Shown here: positions 52,675 to 60,867 of the stretch, one piece after another
Layout: each line of letters begins with the position of its first letter
Numbering within the stretch: the stretch's first letter is position 1
Origin: an uncultured Pelagibacteraceae bacterium
GTDB lineage: Bacteria > Pseudomonadota > Alphaproteobacteria > Pelagibacterales > Pelagibacteraceae
Assembly: GCA_902594235.1 (NCBI GenBank)
Contig: CACJLJ010000001.1
Location: forward strand, 1-64,000
Reading direction: 5' to 3'
Length of the DNA stretch: 64,000 nucleotides
Made by a program: the position numbers and the translations under genes
The notes under the pieces: model-generated
The model's input: the letters and a program-made list of their open reading frames with translations, nothing else
Told to the model about the DNA's origin: nothing
Databases searched by the model: none

Positions 52675-53780
52675 TATATTTTTACCATATCATCTTTGTG
52701 AACAACTTCAGATTTTGAAATATAGCCAAGTATTTTTCTTATTTCATTTGAATGACAACCTAAGATTTTATTAATTTCATCAGAAGAAAAAGAGCTTAAA
52801 CCTCTGGCAAATTCTTTATTTTTGAAATCTAGAATCTTTACATGATCTCCTTTTTTAAAAATTCCTGAAACTTTTTTAATGCCAGCAGCTAGAAGACTTT
52901 TTCCATTTAAAAGAGCTTTTTTCGCCCCATCGTCAATAATCAGTTCTCCTTTAGGAGAAACAGAGCTGATAATCCATTTTTTTCTAGCATCTAATTTAGG
53001 AATAGTAGAAATAAACCAAGTACAGTTGTTTTTTTTCTCGATTTGATTAATAGGATTTAAATACAATCCATTTGCAATTATCATATTACAACCTGCTAAA
53101 TTGCAAATTTTTGCAGCCTCTATTTTTGTATCCATTCCGCCACTTCCAAATTCTGTTGTGCCTTTTATATTAATATTCTTTATATCTTTATCTAGATTTG
53201 AGATTCTTTTTATTAACTTTGCATTTTTAAATTTTTTTGGATTTTTTGTAAAAAGACCATCAACATCAGATAATAAAATCAATGTATCTGCATTAGTTAT
53301 TTGAGCTACACGAGATGCAAGCCTATCATTGTCACCATATTTAATTTCTGATGTAGCAGTAGTATCATTTTCATTTACCACAGGAACATAATCAAGTCGA
53401 AATAAATTTTCAAAAGTTCTCTTAGCATTAATTGATCTTCTTCTTTCTTCAGTATCGTCAAGAGTTAAAAGAATTTGAGATATATTTAATTTATATTTAG
53501 AAAATGTTTTTGAAAATAAATTCATTAGCTCAATTTGACCTATAGATGCTATTGCTTGACTTTTGTCTAGTTTGAGATTTACTTTATTGTAGTTCATTTT
53601 TTTACAACCAAGAGCAATGGCGCCAGAGCTAACAATAATTATTTTTTTATTGTTAGATTTTAGTTTTTTGATATCTTTTGCGAAACTTGATAGCCATTTA
53701 CTTCTAATCTTTTTATTTTTATCTACCAGTAAAGATGATCCAATTTTAACAACTATAATTTTTGAATTTTTAAGATACAT
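52674..53780 (-). CDS. proB: Glutamate 5-kinase
   Basis: A 368-residue kinase for the first step of proline synthesis. VVKIGSSLLVDKN, IIIVSSGAIALGCKKM, VPVVNENDTTAT and GSGGMDTKIEAAKI form the amino-acid-kinase domain, and a C-terminal PUA domain starts near residue 280. Proline feedback usually acts on the kinase domain. The gene overlaps obgE by 11 bp. Confidence 0.96.
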   Translation of the reverse strand: MYLKNSKIIVVKIGSSLLVDKNKKIRSKWLSSFAKDIKKLKSNNKKIIIVSSGAIALGCKKMNYNKVNLKLDKSQAIASIGQIELMNLFSKTFSKYKLNISQILLTLDDTEERRRSINAKRTFENLFRLDYVPVVNENDTTATSEIKYGDNDRLASRVAQITNADTLILLSDVDGLFTKNPKKFKNAKLIKRISNLDKDIKNINIKGTTEFGSGGMDTKIEAAKICNLAGCNMIIANGLYLNPINQIEKKNNCTWFISTIPKLDARKKWIISSVSPKGELIIDDGAKKALLNGKSLLAAGIKKVSGIFKKGDHVKILDFKNKEFARGLSSFSSDEINKILGCHSNEIRKILGYISKSEVVHKDDMVKI

Positions 53781-54753
53781 AAGAAATTAATTTAGCTTTG
53801 ATTTTAGAAACTGATTTTTTTTCTAATGTTGATAGAGTTAATACTTCACATTTTTTACTTTTCGAAAAGTTGTCTACTAATTTTTTTACTATTTTGTCAT
53901 CAACTAAATCTATCTTATTTAAAACAATTAATTCTTTTTTTTTCAAAAGTTCTGAACTATAATTTTTTAGCTCATTTTTTACTTGATTATATGCTTTAAT
54001 TAAATCTTTATTAGTAATGTCTATCAGGTGTAAAAGTGACTTACATCTTTCTATATGTTTTAAAAATTGAGTACCAAGTCCAGTACCTTCATGAGCACCT
54101 TCAATTAAACCTGGAATGTCAGCAATTGTAATTTCTTTATTATCGTAACTTGCAACACCGAGATTTGGATTTAGAGTTGTAAATTGATAGTTTGCAATTT
54201 TTGGATTAGCATTTGTGATTGCTGCTAACAAACTAGATTTTCCAGCATTTGGTAACCCTATTATTCCAATGTCAGCTATTGTTTTCAATTGAAGCCAAAT
54301 TATAAATTCTTCTCCAATAATACCTTTAGTATATTTTTTTGGAGCCCTATTAGTTGAGCTTTTAAATCTTGTATTTCCTAACCCTCCTTTACCCCCATTA
54401 GCCGCAACAAACTCTTCACCAATTTTTGTGAAGTCGTATAATAGTGTTTTATTGTCTTCCTCAAATACTTGCGTACCTAATGGAACATTAAGTATTAAAT
54501 TTTCACCACTTTTACCTGTACGATTTTGGCCTGAACCATTTTCACCTCGTTGTGCTTTGTGGTGTTGTTGATATCTATAATCAATTAAGGTGTTTAAATT
54601 TTGTTCTGCTTTTAAAATAATTGAACCTCCTTTTCCACCATCACCGCCATCAGGTCCACCGAACTCTATAAATTTTTCTCTTCTAAAGCTTGGAGATCCA
54701 TCTCCGCCGTTTCCAGCTTTAACGTAAATTTTAACTTGATCTAAGAATTTCAT
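53770..54753 (-). CDS. obgE: GTPase ObgE/CgtA
   Basis: A 327-residue ribosome-associated GTPase. The glycine-rich Obg fold (FLDQVKIYVKAGNGGDG, GGPDGGDGGKGGSI) occupies residues 1-158, and the G domain follows with GLPNAGKSS (166-174), DIPGLIEGAHEG and NKIDLVDD. The variable C-terminal domain of larger Obg proteins is missing, a common reduction. Gene order rplU-rpmA-obgE-proB-proA is the classic arrangement. Confidence 0.96.
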   Translation of the reverse strand: MKFLDQVKIYVKAGNGGDGSPSFRREKFIEFGGPDGGDGGKGGSIILKAEQNLNTLIDYRYQQHHKAQRGENGSGQNRTGKSGENLILNVPLGTQVFEEDNKTLLYDFTKIGEEFVAANGGKGGLGNTRFKSSTNRAPKKYTKGIIGEEFIIWLQLKTIADIGIIGLPNAGKSSLLAAITNANPKIANYQFTTLNPNLGVASYDNKEITIADIPGLIEGAHEGTGLGTQFLKHIERCKSLLHLIDITNKDLIKAYNQVKNELKNYSSELLKKKELIVLNKIDLVDDKIVKKLVDNFSKSKKCEVLTLSTLEKKSVSKIKAKLISYVS

Positions 54754-54780
54754 AATACAACGCTATTTTAAGTTGTACTA

Positions 54781-55035
54781 TTAATTGGGTTTTACTGAAA
54801 CAAAAGTTCTATCTGACTTAGTTTTTTTAAAAACTACTTTGCCTTTTATAACTGAAAAAATTGAATGATCCTTGCCCATTCCAACGTTTTCACCAGGAAA
54901 TATTTTAGTACCTCTCTGTCTAACGATTATATTTCCAGGAATTACAGTTTCACCACCATACTTTTTAACTCCAAGTCTACGGCCGGCGCTATCTCGTCCG
55001 TTTCTTGATGATCCTCCTGCTTTTTTTGTTGCCAT
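54781..55035 (-). CDS. rpmA: Ribosomal protein L27
   Basis: An 84-residue bL27, located near the peptidyl transferase centre. [20 protein letters not shown] at the N-terminus and [19 protein letters not shown] are diagnostic. There is no N-terminal processing extension of the Firmicutes type. It lies 13 bp after rplU and 27 bp before obgE. Confidence 0.98.
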   Translation of the reverse strand: MATKKAGGSSRNGRDSAGRRLGVKKYGGETVIPGNIIVRQRGTKIFPGENVGMGKDHSIFSVIKGKVVFKKTKSDRTFVSVKPN

Positions 55036-55048
55036 AATTTTTTCCTAG

Positions 55049-55447
55049 TTACTTACTTGGTTTCTTTTCTACAACTTCTTTTTTTGAAGTTTTAGAAATT
55101 TTTTCAGCCTCAGATAAAACTTTACCATCTTTTGAAAAAATTTTGTTTATTTTAATCATTGAATATTCTTGTCTATGTCCATTCTTTCTTCTTGAATTTT
55201 GTCTTCTTCTTTTTTTAAAAATTAACACTGTTCTATTTTTACTATTTTTTATTAAATTCGCCTCAACTTTAGCACCTTGCACAGTTGGAGCCCCAATCTC
55301 AATTATTTTTCCATCACCATATGCAAGAATCTCTTTAAACTCTATTTTAGTATTAGGTTTAGAATTAGGTAGTTTTTCAATTTTTAAGATCTCACCTGAA
55401 CTAACTTTATATTGTTTTCCACCTGTTTGTATTACTGCGTAAGACAT
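55049..55447 (-). CDS. rplU: Ribosomal protein L21 with extended C-terminus
   Basis: bL21, 132 residues. The body is standard (MSYAVIQTGGKQYKVSSGE, then KKRRRQNSRRKNGHRQEYSMIKI) and would usually end near residue 103. A charged lysine/glutamate tail (ISKTSKKEVVEKKPSK) follows, without the decapeptide repeat of S16 and L19. A promoter with good boxes lies just upstream at 55474-55501 on the minus strand. Confidence 0.96.
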   Translation of the reverse strand: MSYAVIQTGGKQYKVSSGEILKIEKLPNSKPNTKIEFKEILAYGDGKIIEIGAPTVQGAKVEANLIKNSKNRTVLIFKKRRRQNSRRKNGHRQEYSMIKINKIFSKDGKVLSEAEKISKTSKKEVVEKKPSK

Positions 55448-55473
55448 AATGATTTTCGTAATTTAATTATGGC

Positions 55474-55501
55474 AATATAGTCTCAGCTAAACCATAGTCA
55501 A
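55474..55501 (-). promoter_or_regulatory. Sigma-70 promoter for rplU-rpmA-obgE
   Basis: Read on the minus strand, TTGACT (55501-55496) and TATATT (55479-55474) are separated by 16 bases, close to the housekeeping consensus. Transcription would start near 55467, about 20 bases before the rplU ATG. It sits in the 64-bp gap between gloB and rplU and would separate the ribosomal-protein operon from the met/gloB genes. Confidence 0.75.
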
Positions 55502-55511
55502 GCTATATAAA

Positions 55512-56231
55512 TTAAAAATTATCCTTTAAATCCCTTAGTTTTGAAAAGGTTTTCAAATTATCCGCTTTTAGAAATATATTACATTCAAGCTCATCCTCTA
55601 AAGTAGTTGGGACAGTAGGTAAATTTTTTTTAAGATAATCTTTAATCTTATTAATTTTTTCTTTTAGTTTAAAATTTTCAGGGTCATTAGCTAAACAAAA
55701 CTTTGAATTTTGTAATGTATATTCATGGCCACAATAAACTTTTGTATCTTTCGGAAGTTTTTTTATTTTTTTTAAAGAGTTAAACATTTGTTCATATGTA
55801 CCTTCAAACAATCTACCGCATCCAAGGGAAAATAAAGTGTCACCAGTGAAAATTTTTTTTTCTTTAAAAAAATGAAAGGCAATATGTCCTGTTGTATGTC
55901 CAGGTATATGGTAAATTTTTGCTTCAAACTTATCTTCTTTCCATATTTGATTATCCTCTAAGAGAATATCAATTTCTGGGATACGATCTTTATCTCCTTT
56001 AAAACCAACGACTAAAGAATTACATTTTTTCTTTAATTCACTATTCCCTCCAACATGATCATAATGATGATGGGTATTGAGGATATATTTAAGATTAATT
56101 TTTTTGTTTTTCAAGAAATTTAATATAGGTGCTGCTTCACTTGGATCAATAACACATGCTATTTGTGTTTTTTCATCAATAATCAAATAACTAAAATTAT
56201 CTTGTAGACATTTAATAATTTCAATTTTCAT
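55512..56231 (-). CDS. gloB: Hydroxyacylglutathione hydrolase (glyoxalase II)
   Basis: A 239-residue metallo-beta-lactamase-fold thioesterase that hydrolyses S-lactoylglutathione to D-lactate. The metal site THHHYDHVGG is at residues 53-62, with further ligands in HIPGHTTGHIAFH, FTGDTLFSLGCGRLFEGT and YCGHEYT. Length is near that of the family (about 250). It lies directly after metW on the minus strand. Confidence 0.95.
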   Translation of the reverse strand: MKIEIIKCLQDNFSYLIIDEKTQIACVIDPSEAAPILNFLKNKKINLKYILNTHHHYDHVGGNSELKKKCNSLVVGFKGDKDRIPEIDILLEDNQIWKEDKFEAKIYHIPGHTTGHIAFHFFKEKKIFTGDTLFSLGCGRLFEGTYEQMFNSLKKIKKLPKDTKVYCGHEYTLQNSKFCLANDPENFKLKEKINKIKDYLKKNLPTVPTTLEDELECNIFLKADNLKTFSKLRDLKDNF

Positions 56232-56831
56232 TTATTTCTCAATTAAAAATATTCCAAGTTCCCCAAATAAATTTTTAAAAAATAAATTCGAGTTATTTAT
56301 ATTAGATATATTCTTTTTCTTTAAGGCCAAAGATTTAAAAATTTTAAATCCAATTATTTCAGAAAATTTTACAAAATCTTTAATTGTACACATATGAATA
56401 TTAGGCGTATTATACCAATCATGCGGCAGTGAATTTGTGATTGGCATTGTCCCTTTAGTCAACAAATTTAGTCTCACTTTCCAATGTCCGAAATTGGGAA
56501 TAGTTACAATAGCTTTTTTTCCAACTCTTAAGAGTTCTTTAATTACCAATTCTGGATTAATAAAAGCTTGTAAAGTTTGTCCAAGAACAACGTAATCAAA
56601 TGAATTATTTGGAAATTGTTTTAGATCAAGTTCTGCATTTCCTTCAATAACAGTTAATCCTTTTGCAATACAAGTTTGAACTTTTTCTTTAGAGATTTCG
56701 ATACCCCTAATGTTAGTATTTTTATTTACTTTTAAATACTCCATTAAAGTTCCATTATCACAACCAACATCTAATACGCTTGAATTATTTTCGATCATAC
56801 TAGCAATAATTTTATACTCAGTTTTCATCAT
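56232..56831 (-). CDS. metW: MetW, methyltransferase-fold partner of MetX
   Basis: A 199-residue SAM-methyltransferase-fold protein of the MetW family. SSVLDVGCDNGTLMEYL is the first motif; TIPNFGHWKVRLNLLTKG and LPHDWYNTPNIHMCTIKDF are diagnostic MetW blocks. Work on other Proteobacteria indicates that MetW is needed for, and associates with, MetX activity. The start codon forms an ATGA overlap with the metX stop, so the pair is translationally coupled. Confidence 0.94.
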   Translation of the reverse strand: MMKTEYKIIASMIENNSSVLDVGCDNGTLMEYLKVNKNTNIRGIEISKEKVQTCIAKGLTVIEGNAELDLKQFPNNSFDYVVLGQTLQAFINPELVIKELLRVGKKAIVTIPNFGHWKVRLNLLTKGTMPITNSLPHDWYNTPNIHMCTIKDFVKFSEIIGFKIFKSLALKKKNISNINNSNLFFKNLFGELGIFLIEK

Positions 56832-57949
56832 AATTTTTCTTTAAAAGATTTATCTATAAAATTTTTGAGAGTTTTTAAAAAATCTGGAACATCTAATAAA
56901 AAAGAATCATGACCCTTGTCAGATTCTATTTCTACAAAACCCACGTTTGCACCAATTGAATTTAGAGCAATAACAATCTCTTTATTTTCTTGGGTTGGAT
57001 ATAGCCAGTCAGAAGTAAAAGATATTACAAAAAATTTAGTTTTTGTTTTTTTAAAGGCATTAGATAAATTACCATTAAATTGTTTTACTAAATCAAAATA
57101 ATCCATCGCTCTTGTTATATAAAGATAACTATTTGCATCAAATCGATCGACAAATACTGAACCTTGATATCTTAAATAACTTTCTATTTGAAAATCAGCA
57201 TCAAAACCAAATTTAAGATCATCTCTCTCTTGTAATTTTCTTCCAAATTTTTCTTGAAGACCTTTTTTTGATAAGTAAGTGATATGTGCGGCCATTCGAG
57301 CAACTGCTAATCCTTTGTCGGGCACAGAATTTTTTGCTGTATAATTTCCGTCTAGCCAATTGTGATCAGCTGTAATCGCTTGTCTACCAAGTTCATTGAA
57401 AGCAATATTCTGTGCAGAATGACTAGATGTGCAAGCAATTGGGATTGCTGTTTTAGCTTTGTCTGGAAAGTTACTTACAAACTGTAAAACTTGCATACCA
57501 CCCATTGAACCACCTACAACTGAAAAAAGTTTTTCTATTCCAAAAAAGTCCAACAAATTTACTTGAGCGTTGACCATATCATTAATCGTAATGACGGGAA
57601 ACTCTGTACCATATATTTTTTTTGTTTTAGGATTTTGATGGCTAGGTCCAAATGATCCCATGCATCCACCAATTACATTTGCACAAATAACAAAATATTT
57701 ATTTGTATCAATAGACTTATTTGGACCAACTGCATAAGCCCACCACCCATCTTTTTTTGTAATAGGATTTATGCCAGTAACAAATTGATCTCCAGTTAAA
57801 GCATGACAAACTAAAATAGCATTGTCCTTATTTTCATTTAGTGTTCCATAAGTTTCATAAGCTAAAGGAAAATTACTGATAGTTTGACCACAATCTAATT
57901 TAAGTGGTTTTTCAATAATCAACGTTTTTATATTTTCTTTAATATTCAT
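56828..57949 (-). CDS. metX: Homoserine O-acetyltransferase (MetX)
   Basis: A 373-residue alpha/beta-hydrolase-fold enzyme that acylates homoserine for methionine synthesis. LDCGQTISNFPLAYETYG and CHALTGDQFVTG at the N-terminus, nucleophile Ser148 in VGGSMGGMQ, Asp in FTSDWLYP and His in KGHDSFLLD near the C-terminus are all visible. Acetyl versus succinyl donor cannot be settled by eye. A SAM-II riboswitch starts 83 bases upstream of the ATG and a promoter just before that, so expression falls when S-adenosylmethionine is plentiful. metW is coupled downstream. Confidence 0.95.
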   Translation of the reverse strand: MNIKENIKTLIIEKPLKLDCGQTISNFPLAYETYGTLNENKDNAILVCHALTGDQFVTGINPITKKDGWWAYAVGPNKSIDTNKYFVICANVIGGCMGSFGPSHQNPKTKKIYGTEFPVITINDMVNAQVNLLDFFGIEKLFSVVGGSMGGMQVLQFVSNFPDKAKTAIPIACTSSHSAQNIAFNELGRQAITADHNWLDGNYTAKNSVPDKGLAVARMAAHITYLSKKGLQEKFGRKLQERDDLKFGFDADFQIESYLRYQGSVFVDRFDANSYLYITRAMDYFDLVKQFNGNLSNAFKKTKTKFFVISFTSDWLYPTQENKEIVIALNSIGANVGFVEIESDKGHDSFLLDVPDFLKTLKNFIDKSFKEKL

Positions 57950-57980
57950 AACAATGCTGATTTTTGAATTATGCGAGAAA

Positions 57981-58033
57981 AACTTTTTTAGCGGTTTTTT
58001 TAGAGCGCTCGCAATTCAGATAAATCAGCGCAT
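57981..58033 (-). promoter_or_regulatory. SAM-II riboswitch upstream of metX
   Basis: Read on the minus strand from 58033 to 57981, the RNA matches the SAM-II (metA motif) consensus nearly base for base: GCGCTGATTTA at its start, TTGCGAGCGC in the middle and CCGCTAAAAAAG at the end. P1 pairs GCGCT (58031-58027) with AGCGC (58009-58005), and the loop-downstream pairing needed for the H-type pseudoknot is available. It lies 31 bases before the metX ATG, as expected for a switch that hides the translation start when S-adenosylmethionine binds. Confidence 0.95.
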
Positions 58034-58037
58034 AAAT

Positions 58038-58066
58038 TTTGTACAAGAAGTTATTTAGTATGTCAA
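58038..58066 (-). promoter_or_regulatory. Sigma-70 promoter for metX-metW
   Basis: On the minus strand a perfect TTGACA (58066-58061) is followed after 17 bases by TACAAA (58043-58038). Transcription would start near 58031, placing the 5' end of the RNA exactly at the first stem of the SAM-II riboswitch. That agreement between promoter and riboswitch boundary supports both calls. Confidence 0.8.
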
Positions 58067-58139
58067 TTTTAAAAATATTTATACTTAAACTATATGAAAA
58101 ATTCTTATTTTAATTATAAAGAGCATAAAAATTAAAAAG

Positions 58140-59225
58140 ATGAGCACTGTGAGATTTAAAAAAATAAATATTGAGGCCTATAAACCGGGCAAATCTAATA
58201 TAAAGAGGTTTAGAAAAATTATTAAACTTTCTGCTAATGAATCAGCACTAGGCACAAGTTCAAAAGTTAAGAGGATTCTGTCTAATAAAAAATTAAATCT
58301 TTTTAGATACCCAGACGGTAAATCGAAAGAGTTAAGAAATCAAATTGCAAAAAAATTTAAATGTAATAGTGACAAAATTATTTGTGGTGCAGGTTCTGAC
58401 GAGGTCATTCAAATGTTGTGTCAATTATTTTTAAAACCTAAAGATGAAGTAATTGTTCCACAATTTAGTTTTTTGATGTACAGAATTTATTCAAAAATAG
58501 TCGGTGCAAATGTTATTTTTGCTAAAGAGATTAATTTTAGAGTATCTGTGTCTGAAATAATCAAAAAAGTAACAAAAAAAACCAAAATTGTTTTTTTAGC
58601 AAATCCAAATAATCCAACTGGGACTTATTTAACTAAACTTGAATTAATTAATTTAAGAAAAAAATTAAGAAAAAATATTTTGTTGGTTGTAGATGATGCT
58701 TATGCAGAATATATGAAAAATCATGATTACAAATCTGGCTTAGATTTATTTAAAAATAAACAGAATGTTTTTATATTGAGAACTTTTTCAAAAATTTATG
58801 GTTTATCATCATTGCGTATTGGATGGGGGTATGGATCCAAGAAAATAATTGATGCGCTTAATATTATTAAACCACCATTTAATGTTAATGAAGTTGCACA
58901 AAAGGCAGCCGTGGAGTCTCTTAAAGATAGTAAGTTTATTTCTCATTCAATAAAACATAATATTTTTTATGCGACTAAATTAAAAAACTTTTTAAATAAT
59001 TATGATATAAGTTCTAATAAAATTTCTGCCAACTTTTTATTATTAAACTTTACGAAATGTAAGTTTAAGGCTAGATATTTTTATAAAAAGCTTAAATTAA
59101 AAGGTATTATTTTAAGATCTACAGAAGAAGGCTATAAGATTAAAAATATGTTACGATTAACTATTGGATCAAAAAAAGAAAATTTAAAATTTATGAAAGA
59201 AGTAAAAACGATTTTTAATAAATGA
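58140..59225 (+). CDS. hisC: Histidinol-phosphate / aromatic aminotransferase (HisC family)
   Basis: A 361-residue PLP aminotransferase of the HisC branch. IKLSANESALGTS and RYPDGKSKELRNQIAKKF at the N-terminus, ICGAGSDEVIQML, NPNNPTGTYL, VVDDAYAEY and the PLP lysine Lys218 in LRTFSKIYGLSSLRIGWGYG are diagnostic. The next gene is a tyrA-type dehydrogenase with a 4-bp overlap, so this enzyme may act on aromatic oxoacids (tyrosine, phenylalanine) as well as, or instead of, histidinol phosphate; such dual use is known in alphaproteobacteria. It diverges from metX. Confidence 0.9.
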   Translation: MSTVRFKKINIEAYKPGKSNIKRFRKIIKLSANESALGTSSKVKRILSNKKLNLFRYPDGKSKELRNQIAKKFKCNSDKIICGAGSDEVIQMLCQLFLKPKDEVIVPQFSFLMYRIYSKIVGANVIFAKEINFRVSVSEIIKKVTKKTKIVFLANPNNPTGTYLTKLELINLRKKLRKNILLVVDDAYAEYMKNHDYKSGLDLFKNKQNVFILRTFSKIYGLSSLRIGWGYGSKKIIDALNIIKPPFNVNEVAQKAAVESLKDSKFISHSIKHNIFYATKLKNFLNNYDISSNKISANFLLLNFTKCKFKARYFYKKLKLKGIILRSTEEGYKIKNMLRLTIGSKKENLKFMKEVKTIFNK

Positions 59226-60118
59226 AAAAAATATTAATCATTGGATGTGGGCTATTAGGATCATCTTTAGTAAGAAGAATTTCTAAAAAAAAAATAGCGA
59301 AAAAAATATTTATTTATGAAAAATCAAAATCAAATATTTCAAAGATTAAGAGATTAAAGTTACCTGGGACTTTAGTAAAATCATTAAAGGATGGGGTGGT
59401 CAATTCAGATTTAGTAATTTTTTGTACACCTATGAGTGAATACAAAAAGCTCATTATTAAAATTAACAACTTTATTTCATCAAAGACAATTATTACTGAT
59501 ATTGGTTCCTCAAAATTTGAGTCATCAAAAATTATTAAAAGATTTCTGAAAAGAGGTATTTATTGGATTCAGTGTCACCCTATAACGGGATCAGAGGTAA
59601 GTGGACCAGAACATGGTAAAGAGAATATGTTTAAAGATAAGTGGTGTATATTAATTAGAGATGAAAGAACTAATTCCAAACATTTGAAGTTTTTAAATAC
59701 TTTTTGGAAAAAAATTGGTTCTAAAACAGTCATTATGAATAGAGAAAAGCATGATAAAATTTTCTCAATTACAAGTCATTTACCTCACTTAGTCGCTTAC
59801 AATTTAGTAAAATCTGCTCAAGATTTTGAAAAAAAACAAAAATATGATTTGATTAAATATAGCGCAGGCGGTTTGCGAGATTTTTCCCGTATAGCAGCAT
59901 CTAACGAAATAATGTGGCGAGATATCTTTTTCGATAATAAAATAAATGTTTCAAAAGCTATTGATATGTTTATCAAAAATTTAAATTCTTTTAAAAAAGA
60001 CATAAACTCCAAAAATAGTAAGTCAATTATCAAGAAATTGATTCAAACAAAAAAAGTGAGATCTAAAATCTTGAAATTAAAGCAGGACACAAACAAACCT
60101 GATTTTGGAAGAAATTAA
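59222..60118 (+). CDS. tyrA: Prephenate / cyclohexadienyl dehydrogenase
   Basis: A 298-residue NAD(P)-dependent dehydrogenase for tyrosine synthesis. ILIIGCGLLGSSLVRRI is the nucleotide site, VIFCTPMSEY and ITDIGSSKF follow, then QCHPITGSEVSGPEHG and FSITSHLPHLVAYNLV with the catalytic His, and SAGGLRDFSRIAASNEIMWRD (in two blocks, SAGGLRDFSRIAAS and EIMWRDIF). No ACT or chorismate-mutase domain is present. It is very lysine-rich. Its stop codon overlaps the convergent NlpC/P60 gene's stop in TTAA (60115-60118). Confidence 0.93.
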   Translation: MKKILIIGCGLLGSSLVRRISKKKIAKKIFIYEKSKSNISKIKRLKLPGTLVKSLKDGVVNSDLVIFCTPMSEYKKLIIKINNFISSKTIITDIGSSKFESSKIIKRFLKRGIYWIQCHPITGSEVSGPEHGKENMFKDKWCILIRDERTNSKHLKFLNTFWKKIGSKTVIMNREKHDKIFSITSHLPHLVAYNLVKSAQDFEKKQKYDLIKYSAGGLRDFSRIAASNEIMWRDIFFDNKINVSKAIDMFIKNLNSFKKDINSKNSKSIIKKLIQTKKVRSKILKLKQDTNKPDFGRN

Positions 60119-60867
60119 TATTTATTTATATTACTAACTTTTTTTACTTTTAAATTTGCTGTTTTTTTAATCAATTTTATTGTCGTATTTCTGGGCATTA
60201 TCAATACTTTTTTCCTTGGGCCATAAGCGTGAATAAATTTAGATTTATTTAAGCAGATACCTACATGACCTTTCCAAAAAATTATATCACCCTTCCTAAA
60301 TTTCTTATCAGTCTTTCTTCTGCAATATCTAATTTGATCTTTTGAGTCTCGTGGAAAAAAAATTCTATTGTAGTAAAAAAAAATTTGAATTAAAGCAGAA
60401 CAGTCAATACCCTTAGAAGTTTTACCGCCCCATAAATATTTACAATTTAAAAATAATTTAATTATCTTTAAATAATTCTTTTCAAAATGATTAATTTTTT
60501 TTGTATCTCTTTTTTTTATCCATTTATTTTTTTCAAATTCCACAAAATTTTTATTTCTACTCAATATAGATATGCCTGAAGCAAAATATAGAAAGTTTTT
60601 TGAGGGATAAATTTTTTTTTTCTTTTTGATAAAAATTCTTGATTTTAATTTACAAATTTTCAGATGAGGTATGAATTCATTTGCAAATTTTTGCTTTTTA
60701 ATATAACCAACATAATTATCAAAAGTAGTTTTTATTTTCACCCAATTTTTTTTTTCACTTAATATTTTAAATTTTTCTCCATATAAAATTTGTGAAACTA
60801 TTTCAGAATTTAAGTTAGGTTTAAGATTAATATTTGCTAATGATTTTTTGAAATAATTATTTTTCAC
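60115..60867 (-). CDS. NlpC/P60 peptidase with SH3-like N-terminus
   Basis: A 250-residue cysteine peptidase. The N-terminal half is SH3-like (about 15-120; YGEKFKILSEKKNWVKIKT). The NlpC/P60 domain carries Cys156 in GIDCSALIQ, GDIIFWKGHVGICL with His201, and FIHAYGP with His213 as the third residue. No signal peptide is visible, which suggests the enzyme is cytosolic like YkfC-type gamma-D-glutamyl-diaminopimelate peptidases that recycle imported muropeptides. The neighbouring AmpG-like permease, which it overlaps by 11 bp, supports this role. Confidence 0.88.
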   Translation of the reverse strand: MKNNYFKKSLANINLKPNLNSEIVSQILYGEKFKILSEKKNWVKIKTTFDNYVGYIKKQKFANEFIPHLKICKLKSRIFIKKKKKIYPSKNFLYFASGISILSRNKNFVEFEKNKWIKKRDTKKINHFEKNYLKIIKLFLNCKYLWGGKTSKGIDCSALIQIFFYYNRIFFPRDSKDQIRYCRRKTDKKFRKGDIIFWKGHVGICLNKSKFIHAYGPRKKVLIMPRNTTIKLIKKTANLKVKKVSNINKY

